7,037 nt of DNA, from positions 1-7,037 of the forward strand of contig CAYGAG010000077.1 in assembly GCA_964347765.1 (NCBI GenBank). The letters run 5' to 3'. Below, one piece after another: positions 1-5,289 of the stretch. The stretch is from CAYGAG01 sp964347765 (lineage in GTDB: Archaea; Thermoproteota; Bathyarchaeia; Bathyarchaeales; Bathycorpusculaceae). The first letter of the stretch is position 1. Each line of letters starts with the position of its first letter. A program made the position numbers and the translations under genes. The notes beneath the pieces were generated by a model. That model was not told the origin of the DNA, made no database searches, and worked only from the letters and a program-made list of their open reading frames with translations.

Positions 1-1614
1 GAGAAAGCTAAGAGACGCCAGATGACGCCGCTTGTGCATGTGTTGTTTCCTGTAGGCATGGCTGGGGGGTCTCGCAGAAACATTGTAGAAGCAGCCAGAA
101 GAGAGGCAGTACCGGTAGAGGTTGTTAACCGCACGTGCCCAGTATGCAAATCACATACCTTTAAGCTCAGATGTGAAGCTTGTGGTTCTGGAACAGCAGT
201 TGAACGTATATGTTCCCGATGTGGTAAAAGCTCAAAAGGAGATTTATGTCGAGTCTGCAGGGTCTCCACTCAATCATATGGAAAGCAGACAATTGACTTC
301 AAAGAGCTTCTTGAAAATGCCTGCAGTCTTTTAAACTGTTCCATACCGAAGGTTCTGAAAGGTGTGAAAGGCCTTATCAACGAATCAAAGACTCCAGAGA
401 GCATTGAGAAAGGCGTTTTGCGTGCTAGATATGATCTGTCTGTTTACAAGGATGGGACAATTCGTTTTGATGCTACGAATGCTCCTCTGACACATTTCAG
501 GCCTTCAGAGATCGGCGTGTCAGTTGAGAGACTCAAGCAACTGGGATACTCTTCCGATATCAAAGGGGCGGCTCTCACAGATTCAAGCCAGATATGCGAA
601 CTAAAGATTCAGGATATTGTAGTTCCAAGAAGATGTGCAGACTATTTCGTACGTGTAGCGAAATTTGTTGATGAGCTCCTGACGAAAGTCTATGGTCTTC
701 CATCTTACTACAATGTTAGCGACGGGCAACATCTCACTGGGTGTTTGGTGATTGGCTTGGCTCCACATACTTCAGTCGGTATCTTGGGTCGCATCATAGG
801 CTTCACGAGCTTAAGCGTTTGCTATGCCCACCCTGTTTGGCATTCTGCGAAGCGGCGAGATTGTGATGGTGATGAGGATGCGTTAATGCTTGGTCTTGAT
901 ACATTGCTAAATTTCTCTCGGAAGTACCTTCCTGCTCAAATTGGTGGAATTATGGATGCTCCTCTGCTTCTGGTTCCAGTCGTCAACACGCAGGAGGTGC
1001 AGAGGCAGGCGCACGATGTGGATGTGGCTAGCGCCTATCCTGTTGAGTTCTATGAAAAGACCTGGGAGAATAGCGAAGCTAGGCACGTGAGTCACCTTAT
1101 AGACCTGATTGAGTATAGACTGGGAACCGAGGCTCAGTTTGAAGGGTTCGGCTATACGACGCCTGTCTCGGATATTAATCTAGGAAATACCCAAAGCTCC
1201 TACAAGCGCTTGAAGACTATGGTTGAGAAGCTGAGGGGTCAGTTGGAACTCGCCGAGAAGATCGAGGCTGTGGACGTCAAGAAGGTAGCATTGAAAGTCC
1301 TGACCACCCATTTCATACGTGATATTGCTGGGAACCTTCGGGCATTTTCCACACAGGGCTTTAGATGCAAGTCTTGCAACAGGCATTATCGACGCCTACC
1401 TTTGCATGGCGAGTGTTCCAGATGTGGGGGCGCGTTGACCTTGACAGTCTATAGGGGGGGTATAGAGAAATATCTAGATGCGGCACAAAAGCTTGTTGAA
1501 GAGTATGAATTGCCAAAGTATTATTCTCAGAGGATTATGTTGGTGAGGGAAGAGGTTGCTGCTCTCTTTGAAAATGGTGGATCCAGACAGGTCAGCCTCG
1601 TGGATTTCGTTTAG
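1..1614 (+). CDS. polC: DNA polymerase II (family D) large subunit DP2, C-terminal half, 5' partial
   Basis: This is the catalytic subunit of archaeal PolD, a replicative polymerase that works with the DP1 exonuclease subunit and PCNA. The frame is open to the left edge, so 537 residues are present; full-length DP2 proteins are commonly 1,100 to 1,300 residues. It begins just before the conserved segment VHVLFPVGMAGGSRRN. Eight cysteines in four CxxC pairs (nt 136-261) form zinc modules. The catalytic signature AKRRDCDGDED (nt 847-879) holds two of the metal-binding aspartates of the double-psi beta-barrel active site and is followed by LLNFSRKYLP and GGIMDAPLLL. A second four-cysteine zinc module lies at nt 1366-1425. 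The C-terminus QVSLVDFV fits a PCNA-interacting peptide. No intein interrupts the signature. Oddity: Asp stands where Pyrococcus DP2 has Asn in the NCDGDED motif. The identification is secure; the true start lies outside the window. Confidence 0.97.
   Translation, partial: EKAKRRQMTPLVHVLFPVGMAGGSRRNIVEAARREAVPVEVVNRTCPVCKSHTFKLRCEACGSGTAVERICSRCGKSSKGDLCRVCRVSTQSYGKQTIDFKELLENACSLLNCSIPKVLKGVKGLINESKTPESIEKGVLRARYDLSVYKDGTIRFDATNAPLTHFRPSEIGVSVERLKQLGYSSDIKGAALTDSSQICELKIQDIVVPRRCADYFVRVAKFVDELLTKVYGLPSYYNVSDGQHLTGCLVIGLAPHTSVGILGRIIGFTSLSVCYAHPVWHSAKRRDCDGDEDALMLGLDTLLNFSRKYLPAQIGGIMDAPLLLVPVVNTQEVQRQAHDVDVASAYPVEFYEKTWENSEARHVSHLIDLIEYRLGTEAQFEGFGYTTPVSDINLGNTQSSYKRLKTMVEKLRGQLELAEKIEAVDVKKVALKVLTTHFIRDIAGNLRAFSTQGFRCKSCNRHYRRLPLHGECSRCGGALTLTVYRGGIEKYLDAAQKLVEEYELPKYYSQRIMLVREEVAALFENGGSRQVSLVDFV
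1588..1611 (+). other. PIP-box (PCNA-interacting peptide) at the DP2 C-terminus
   Basis: The last eight residues of DP2 read QVSLVDFV and end right before the stop codon. They match the PIP pattern Q-x-x-hydrophobic-x-x-aromatic, with the last aromatic replaced by Val. A PCNA-binding peptide at the extreme C-terminus of DP2 is known in other archaea. The match is seen directly; binding is inferred. Confidence 0.7.
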
Positions 1615-1617
1615 AAT

Positions 1618-1636
1618 CGAAAACTTTTCTATATAG
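1618..1636 (+). promoter_or_regulatory. BRE/TATA box for the winged-helix gene
   Basis: An A-rich stretch (CGAAAAC) is followed by CTATATAG, an archaeal BRE plus TATA box, immediately after the DP2 stop. Its centre near 1632 lies about 25 bp upstream of the GTG codon at 1657, the usual TATA-to-start-site distance. This predicts a leaderless or 9-nt-leader transcript, and it rules out the TTG at 1639 as a start because that codon would not be transcribed. Confidence 0.55.
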
Positions 1637-1665
1637 CTTTGCATACTGGTTTTGGAGTGGCGGAG

Positions 1666-1923
1666 GTGGCCTTTCATCCCAACGCTTACTTGGCTGACTT
1701 CAGAAACGTGAAGCCTGGCTTGAAGGCTAGAACCTATATACTGAACGTCTTGGAGAAAGGTGCAGCTGACACAAGAACGGTCGTGGAGGGAACGAATCTG
1801 ACTTATAGAGTAGTCCTTCATCACTTGATCCTTCTAGAATCGCGGGAAATAGTCGAGAGAAAAGGAAGGAGACCAGCAGTCTGGAGATCCACAGGTTTCG
1901 GACAAAAGAGGCTGCCGTGGTGA
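1666..1923 (+). CDS. Small winged-helix DNA-binding protein
   Basis: An 85-residue protein, if read from the GTG at 1666. The segment from about residue 22 to 75 looks like a winged helix-turn-helix: a first helix (RTYILNVLEKG), a turn and recognition helix (RTVVEGTNLTYRVVLHHLILLE), then a basic beta-wing (REIVERKGRRPAVW). The ArsR/MarR-like pattern of 'helix, hydrophobic helix, then ERKGRRPxxW wing' is clear, but no effector domain is present. The GTG at 1666 has GGAG at 1653-1656 as a plausible ribosome site; an in-frame GTG at 1657 would suit leaderless initiation from the TATA box. It follows the DP2 stop by about 50 bp and may be a local regulator or a replication-linked DNA-binding protein, which is inference. 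There is no known specific function. Confidence 0.75.
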   Translation: MAFHPNAYLADFRNVKPGLKARTYILNVLEKGAADTRTVVEGTNLTYRVVLHHLILLESREIVERKGRRPAVWRSTGFGQKRLPW

Positions 1924-2110
1924 ATCTATTCTTCTCCTTGGAAAGAGACACTGAGCGGCAAGCTGCTTCTTGGAGCCCATTGGGGATGCACTAGGATTCG
2001 GACCCTCACAATCTCTTATTACTCCCTCTCTCCCCAAGTTCCAGAGGGGCAGATAGTGTTTGCCCTTGCAAATATCTCACGCAAGTAAAAGGTGCAGAGA
2101 GTGGAAACAT
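1924..2110. other. Convergent intergenic region between the winged-helix and MazG-like genes
   Basis: These 187 bp lie between the 3' ends of two convergent genes. I see no coding sequence with family character here. The stretch holds one good hairpin (2051-2077) and a tRNA B-box look-alike on the minus strand (1994-2004) that does not fold into a tRNA. There is no clear poly-T terminator on either strand. Confidence 0.6.
2051..2077. repeat. Bulged hairpin between convergent genes
   Basis: AGATA pairs with TATCT and TTTGC pairs with GCAAA around a CCTT loop, giving ten base pairs interrupted by a three-base bulge (GTG) on the plus-strand 5' side. It sits between the 3' ends of the winged-helix and MazG-like genes, so it would lie in either 3' untranslated region. 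No T-run follows on either strand, so a classical terminator is not supported. It could be an end-stabilising structure. The bulge is not flanked by tandem G-A pairs, so it is not a kink-turn. Confidence 0.45.
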
Positions 2111-2398
2111 CTAGAAGACGCACTGACATGGTGAATGTCCGCATTTCGGGCATTTATTGTGATATTTGCTCAGGGCTGCCCTTTCCAGATCTACGTTGGC
2201 AACATTGGCGAGGGAAGCTAGCCAAGCGATCACATCTGCGAACTCGTTTTCCAAAGCTCTCTTATTATGAGTTTTTAGAGCCTCTCCAAGTTCCTGTACC
2301 TCGTCTACAAGCCAATCATAAGTCCCTTCCAGACCTGGGGCCGAATCTCTCTGTGAATAGATATGTCTCATCATCTTCTGGAACTCGTGTACTTGCAT
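2111..2398 (-). CDS. MazG-like nucleotide pyrophosphohydrolase with C-terminal zinc knuckle
   Basis: A complete 95-residue protein of the all-alpha NTP pyrophosphohydrolase (MazG/dUTPase-2) superfamily, which hydrolyses nucleoside triphosphates to monophosphates plus pyrophosphate, often to remove non-canonical nucleotides. The metal-binding signature is visible: E33xxE36 in VDEVQELGEAL, then E52xxD55 in NEFADVIAWL, with helices between. Only one MazG domain is present, as usual for short archaeal forms. The tail CPKCGHSPCQC (C83, C86, C91, C93) is a compact four-cysteine zinc-binding candidate, absent from classical MazG. The ATG at 2398 is preceded by GGAAGG about 10 nt upstream, supporting this start. 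It is divergent from the GNAT gene and shares an AT-rich promoter centre with it. The substrate cannot be told from the sequence. Confidence 0.88.
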   Translation of the reverse strand: MQVHEFQKMMRHIYSQRDSAPGLEGTYDWLVDEVQELGEALKTHNKRALENEFADVIAWLASLANVANVDLERAALSKYHNKCPKCGHSPCQCVF

Positions 2399-2432
2399 CC
2401 GCTTTTCCTTCCAATAGAGAACGAGTGGGTAA

Positions 2433-2443
2433 CATTTAAGATA
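2433..2443. promoter_or_regulatory. Shared bidirectional TATA-like box between mazG-like and GNAT genes
   Basis: The box CATTTAAGATA is the best TATA-like sequence in the 77-bp divergent gap and reads TATCTTAAATG on the other strand. Its centre lies about 38 bp from each of the two ATG codons. With a 25-bp TATA-to-start distance, both genes would have leaders of about 10 to 15 nt, enough to hold the ribosome sites seen (GGAAGG for the minus gene, AGGTG for the plus gene). Use in both directions is inferred. Confidence 0.45.
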
Positions 2444-2475
2444 GGCAATAATCTAAACCTTACGTAGGTGTAGTC

Positions 2476-2979
2476 ATGGCACTATCCTTGGTTGTCCGGC
2501 AGTATAGGGAAGAAGACAGGGAGCAATGTCAGGGGCTTTGGGGAGAGCTGACTGAGTGGCATCGTAAGATCTACGAAGACTCATCGATTGGCGGAGAACA
2601 CCTCGGAGTGTACTTTGATAAGCATCTGGCCAAGGTCGGTCCCGATCATCTTTGGGTGGCTGTCCATGACTCTAAAGTGGTTGGGCTCGTAGGACTTGAG
2701 TTGAAAGGAGAAGAAGCGGAGATAGAGCCTTTAGTGGTTAGCGAGAACTATCGTCATAGAGGCATAGGAACAAGGCTCATCGAGACAATCCTTCGTGAGA
2801 CCCGGAAAAGCGGAATGAAGTATCTCAACGTAACGCCAGTAGCGCGGAACATTGAATCAATAAGATTTCTGTACAGAAGGGGATTCACAAATCTTGGCCA
2901 CATCAACCTATTCGTTGACTTCTCGCGCCGCGCGTGGAAACCAGGTCCTCAGATATTCGGATGCAGATTTAACTACTAA
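2476..2979 (+). CDS. GNAT-family N-acetyltransferase
   Basis: A complete 167-residue protein of the GCN5-related acetyltransferase fold, which moves the acetyl group of acetyl-CoA to an amine of a small molecule or protein. The N-terminal part carries the VRQYREEDREQ entry typical of single-domain GNATs. Strand 4 (IEPLVVSENY, residues 83-92) leads into the acetyl-CoA pyrophosphate loop RHRGIG (residues 93-98, the Q/RxxGxG/A motif) and helix 3 (TRLIETILRE). Motif B is ARNIESIRFLYRRGF (residues 123-137), the usual end-of-fold 'N-x-x-A/S-x-x-x-Y-x-x-x-G-F' pattern. The tail RAWKPGPQIFGCRFNY looks like a natural end. The ATG at 2476 has AGGTG five bases upstream. The acceptor substrate cannot be assigned, and the two neighbours do not point to one. 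Confidence 0.92.
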   Translation: MALSLVVRQYREEDREQCQGLWGELTEWHRKIYEDSSIGGEHLGVYFDKHLAKVGPDHLWVAVHDSKVVGLVGLELKGEEAEIEPLVVSENYRHRGIGTRLIETILRETRKSGMKYLNVTPVARNIESIRFLYRRGFTNLGHINLFVDFSRRAWKPGPQIFGCRFNY

Positions 2980-3151
2980 CACAGACAGTACAGAGATTCT
3001 TAGTCGAGCTAGTTCTTTTGATTCTTCCAATACATGGATTACACTGAAACCTTTCCTTCCGCGGTATATGTTGAGGAAATGGATTCGTGGTGATGATGTC
3101 TGGGCTTTGGTTCGCACACTGTTCTAGGGGTTCATGATTGTTTCGCGAATT
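2980..3151. other. Convergent intergenic region between GNAT and glyA
   Basis: These 172 bp separate the 3' ends of GNAT and glyA. Short open frames exist on both strands, but none has family character or a convincing start. A pyrimidine-rich patch (about 3011-3027) could end GNAT transcripts, and the 8-bp palindrome TTCGCGAA (3142-3149) lies just beyond the glyA stop. I see no RNA gene. Confidence 0.5.
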
Positions 3152-4468
3152 TCATCGGATCTTCACATACTTGTAGGCTTCTGCTGTATTCTCAAAGCAG
3201 TAGTGCACTCTTTGGTAGTCTTTCCTGAATTCAGCCACATCTTCCTTCACCTTTTCCACAGAGTCTCTGTTGATTACGACTCGTTCAATAAATTCCGCGA
3301 TATCAGCCATTTCCGATTCTTTCATTCCTAGCCTTGTAACTTCTGAGACGCCAAGCCTTATGCCCCCCGGATGCTTGAAATGCCTCCCTTCTTTAATATC
3401 CCATGGCAGCAAGTTCCGGTTGATTATGATGTCCGCCTTCTCTAAGGTTTCCTCAATTGTTCCGCCATCACCGAGTTCTGATATGTCTATCAAGATTACG
3501 TGCGACTGTGTGAAGCCCTTATGTTCTGCTAAGACCTTGAATCCTTTCTCGTACAGTGCTTGGCCCAAAGCCTTCGAGTTCCTAACTACTTGGTCTGCAT
3601 ACTCCTTCCCAAACTCCAACAACTCCGTGCAGGCAATGGTTAGCCCAGCCACAGCGTGCAGATGATGATTACTGACCATTCCGGGAAAGGTCGCTTGCTT
3701 TATCCTTTCGGCATGTTTGTCATAAGATAGAACTCCGCCATGTTGGGGTCCAAAAAACGTCTTGTGAGTGCTTAGACTTACCACGTCAGCTCCTTCACTC
3801 AGAGGATCCTGAAACTGATTCCCCGCAATCAACCCTGCTACGTGTGCCGCGTCGTACCCTACAGTAGCCCCTGCCGAATGGATTGCATCGGCCAACTCTT
3901 TGACAGGGTGGGGAAATGGGAATACACTTGCTCCAAACATCACGAGCTTTAGCATTCTGCCCTCCTTTTCCAGCCTCTCGATTCTTCTCTTTGCACGGTC
4001 AACGTCAATATTCAATTCTTTATAGTCTAAGGGCAGATACTCAACTACTAGACCATGAACCGCGCCAGCTGTGCCTCCCAACTTCTTCTTTCCCATTGTG
4101 ATGTGCCCTCCTGCTGGGATTGAAAGCGCCATCATAGTGTCGCCTGGTTCGGTGAAGGCAGTATAAAGGACTAGGTTTGCCACAACACCCGAGATGGGTC
4201 TGACATCCACAAATTCTGCGTTGAAGAGCTCTTTCATGAGTTTGATGCATCTGAACTCTACCTGATCTATAAACTGACAACCAGCGTATACCCGTTCACC
4301 AGGCCAACCCTCTGCATATCGACTTCCGAAATCTGTAACTAAGGCCTCCCGGACTGCTGGGCTCTGAACGTTCTCACTAGCTATTAGCGGGATGCATTTC
4401 TGAAACAATTCGTGATGCCTTTGAAGAAGACTGAACACGTTAAGATATTCGTCCCTAGGAACAATCAT
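3152..4468 (-). CDS. glyA: Serine hydroxymethyltransferase (archaeal type)
   Basis: This PLP enzyme interconverts serine and glycine while moving a one-carbon unit to or from a pterin carrier (tetrahydrofolate, or tetrahydromethanopterin-type carriers in many archaea). From the ATG at 4468 it is 438 residues, near the family's usual 410 to 440. Seen in order: the active-site Glu in PLIASEN (E32), SRYAEGWPGERVYAG, GGHITMG (H122, cofactor stacking), the cofactor Asp and His in YDAAHVAGL (D206, H209), the Schiff-base lysine in SLSTHKTFFGPQHGG (K236), and GGIRLGVSEVTRLGM near the C-terminus. The longer TTG start at 4528 is rejected because it precedes the TATA-like box at 4504-4511. A GTG at 4486 (444 aa) is possible, since it lies about 24 bp from that box and could be used leaderless. 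The gene is divergent from Sec61-beta and convergent with GNAT. Confidence 0.96.
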   Translation of the reverse strand: MIVPRDEYLNVFSLLQRHHELFQKCIPLIASENVQSPAVREALVTDFGSRYAEGWPGERVYAGCQFIDQVEFRCIKLMKELFNAEFVDVRPISGVVANLVLYTAFTEPGDTMMALSIPAGGHITMGKKKLGGTAGAVHGLVVEYLPLDYKELNIDVDRAKRRIERLEKEGRMLKLVMFGASVFPFPHPVKELADAIHSAGATVGYDAAHVAGLIAGNQFQDPLSEGADVVSLSTHKTFFGPQHGGVLSYDKHAERIKQATFPGMVSNHHLHAVAGLTIACTELLEFGKEYADQVVRNSKALGQALYEKGFKVLAEHKGFTQSHVILIDISELGDGGTIEETLEKADIIINRNLLPWDIKEGRHFKHPGGIRLGVSEVTRLGMKESEMADIAEFIERVVINRDSVEKVKEDVAEFRKDYQRVHYCFENTAEAYKYVKIR

Positions 4469-4503
4469 ACCTATACGCTCTTGCACGAGAGTATCTTGGG
4501 TCA

Positions 4504-4525
4504 GGGATAAAAACCCTTTGAAGGG
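4504..4525 (-). promoter_or_regulatory. glyA TATA box with adjoining palindrome
   Basis: Read on the minus strand, CCCTT-CA-AAGGG (4514-4525, two 5-bp arms around a 2-bp centre) runs straight into TTTTTATC (about 4505-4512), a TATA-like box. Predicted initiation falls near 4484-4486, matching the in-frame GTG. The palindrome occupies the BRE position, so a dimeric protein bound there could compete with TFB. The box and palindrome are seen; the regulation is inferred. Confidence 0.4.
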
Positions 4526-4566
4526 CAATACTAATAATCCGGAGAAGATATTATCTAATCAATACT

Positions 4567-4573
4567 AGAGGAG
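4567..4573 (+). promoter_or_regulatory. secG: Shine-Dalgarno site for Sec61-beta
   Basis: AGAGGAG lies nine bases before the GTG at 4583 and is a strong match to the anti-SD end of archaeal 16S rRNA. It fixes the GTG as the start of this very short gene. The AT-rich stretches at 4529-4537 and 4548-4554 are the candidate TATA boxes; the first fits better because it leaves the SD inside the transcript. Confidence 0.65.
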
Positions 4574-4582
4574 TTCGACAGA

Positions 4583-4750
4583 GTGAGCCGGAGAAAAAGA
4601 AGAAGTGAAGGTCCGATGCCGGCTGCAAGCGCTGGACTGCTTAGGTTCTTCGAAGAGGAAACTGAAGGAGTCAAAGTCAGACCCGAAATCCTGATGTTTT
4701 TCGCTGTGATGCTGATTGTGATCTGTGTACTGGCGCACGTGTTCTTCTAG
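4583..4750 (+). CDS. secG: Preprotein translocase subunit Sec61-beta
   Basis: A 55-residue tail-anchored protein, the small beta subunit of the archaeal SecYE-beta translocon, which accompanies SecY and SecE in moving proteins across or into the cytoplasmic membrane. The start is GTG with a strong SD. The N-terminus is basic (SRRKRRSEG). The family-specific core PMPAASAGLLRFFEEETEG (residues 11-29) is followed by VKVRPEILM and one membrane helix (about residues 37-55, MFFAVMLIVICVLAHVFF) that ends the protein. The match to archaeal Sec61-beta (AGLxRFFEEE...G.kv.P) is direct, and the length is normal for the family, so the gene is complete. It is divergent from glyA and its stop is 10 bp from the end of the convergent Sm-like gene. 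Confidence 0.94.
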   Translation: MSRRKRRSEGPMPAASAGLLRFFEEETEGVKVRPEILMFFAVMLIVICVLAHVFF

Positions 4751-4760
4751 ATTGAGAACT

Positions 4761-5048
4761 CTAACGACGTGCCGCTTGGTGTAAAACTTCTATTCGCTGG
4801 ACGGAATTGAGGTGGACGAATATCTCACTTCTATCCTCTCTACTCGTAACCTGTGGGATGGGCTGCGCGATCGTAGCACGCATCGTGACTGCATCTGCGT
4901 CTGACAACCATATTCCAGCAGGTTCGCGCGTCACAGCTGCCAACTTTCCCTCAAAGCCGTAAGCAGAATCCAAGATTACCCGTATATTCTTGCCTAGATT
5001 CTTTTCTAGCATATGAAATATTGTTGGAGGTAGACTCTGCTCAGGCAT
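4761..5048 (-). CDS. Sm-like (LSM-fold) small protein, probable RNA binder
   Basis: A 95-residue protein with the pattern of an Sm fold: a short N-terminal helix (PPTIFHMLEKNLGK), then an Sm1-like block NIRVILDSAYGFEGKLAAVT...GIWLSDADAV (about residues 21-54; hydrophobic strand, turn, conserved G-x-L), and an Sm2-like block SEIFVHLNSVQRIEVL (about residues 74-89). A 20-residue insertion rich in T, Q, P and R separates the blocks, unlike compact archaeal SmAP1 (about 75 aa). Sm proteins form ring oligomers that bind U-rich RNA. Sm1 lacks the classical D-x-x-x-N RNA-binding loop, so this is a divergent member or only a fold relative. The ATG at 5048 is chosen for length; ATG at 5012 is an alternative. 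It ends 10 bp from the Sec61-beta stop. Confidence 0.6.
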   Translation of the reverse strand: MPEQSLPPTIFHMLEKNLGKNIRVILDSAYGFEGKLAAVTREPAGIWLSDADAVTMRATIAQPIPQVTSREDRSEIFVHLNSVQRIEVLHQAARR

Positions 5049-5150
5049 AGGTCTCGCAAGAACATAAGTAAGGTATCAGAGAATAAAACACTTGTCCTTC
5101 TTGTGCAACATCAGAACGATATGAAGGCTATCCTCTTTTCTCATCCGGTC

Positions 5151-5170
5151 TTTCAGTTTTTTCAGTTTTT
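5151..5170. repeat. Two tandem copies of a 9-bp unit with T-tracts
   Basis: TTTCAGTTT occurs at 5151-5159 and again at 5160-5168, followed by two more T residues. The result is a T6 and a T5 run on the plus strand. It could be a protein-binding direct repeat ahead of the plus-strand TATA box at 5180, or a T-tract terminator for plus-strand transcripts that run past Sec61-beta. Both roles are inferred. Confidence 0.4.
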
Positions 5171-5179
5171 GTGTAAAAA

Positions 5180-5188
5180 CTATTAAAG
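5180..5188 (+). promoter_or_regulatory. Distal BRE/TATA box upstream of DUF2070
   Basis: GTAAAAAC followed by TATTAAAG is the best archaeal BRE-TATA match in this gap. Predicted initiation is near 5209-5211, which would give DUF2070 a leader of about 80 nt containing a 19-codon upstream frame starting at 5215. Confidence 0.4.
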
Positions 5189-5256
5189 CCCTTGATGCAG
5201 GATACCCTGAGTGTATGTCACTGTATGATCATTGTGCCGATTTCGCAACAATTAAT

Positions 5257-5266
5257 ATTTTAATAA
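5257..5266 (+). promoter_or_regulatory. Proximal TATA-like box of DUF2070
   Basis: ATTTTAATAA is centred near 5262, about 28 bp before the ATG at 5290. This spacing predicts a leaderless or near-leaderless mRNA, which fits the absence of a good Shine-Dalgarno site before that ATG. Confidence 0.45.
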
Positions 5267-5289
5267 TTCTCTGATAGACTGCATCTGAG

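Larger units (their letters stand above)
5049..5289. other. Divergent promoter region between the Sm-like and DUF2070 genes
   Basis: These 241 bp hold no convincing gene. Seen in order: an AT-rich box near 5080-5086 (minus strand TTTTATT) suitable for the Sm-like gene, a tandem repeat of TTTCAGTTT at 5151-5168, a strong plus-strand TATA-like box at 5180-5188, and a second AT-rich box at 5257-5266 close to the DUF2070 start. A 19-codon open frame (5215-5274) follows the first plus-strand box but has no family character. Confidence 0.5.

Noticed and set aside
1982..2035. Possible tRNA or tRNA 3' remnant on the minus strand: GGTCCGAATCC is near the B-box consensus and is followed by CATCCCCA.
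   Set aside because: No matching 5' acceptor, D-arm or anticodon arm can be found upstream; the T-stem pairs poorly; the only closing pairs (GGGGA/TCCCC) enclose 44 nt, too short for a tRNA.
1474..2037. Three overlapping minus-strand open frames across the DP2 end, the winged-helix gene and the gap.
   Set aside because: They mirror the plus-strand genes, show low-complexity composition and have no recognisable domain or start signals.
2092..2439. 115-codon plus-strand open frame.
   Set aside because: It is antisense to the MazG-like gene, whose motifs and start are clear; the plus-strand product has no family character.
2908..3117. 69-codon minus-strand open frame in the GNAT/glyA gap.
   Set aside because: It overlaps the GNAT 3' end, has no ribosome site I can see, and its product matches no family I recognise.
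3088..3150. Possible C/D-box RNA: GTGATGA resembles a C box.
   Set aside because: No D or D' box (CTGA) follows at the right distance on the same strand.
3270..3665. 131-codon plus-strand open frame.
   Set aside because: It lies antisense within glyA, whose PLP-enzyme motifs are unambiguous.
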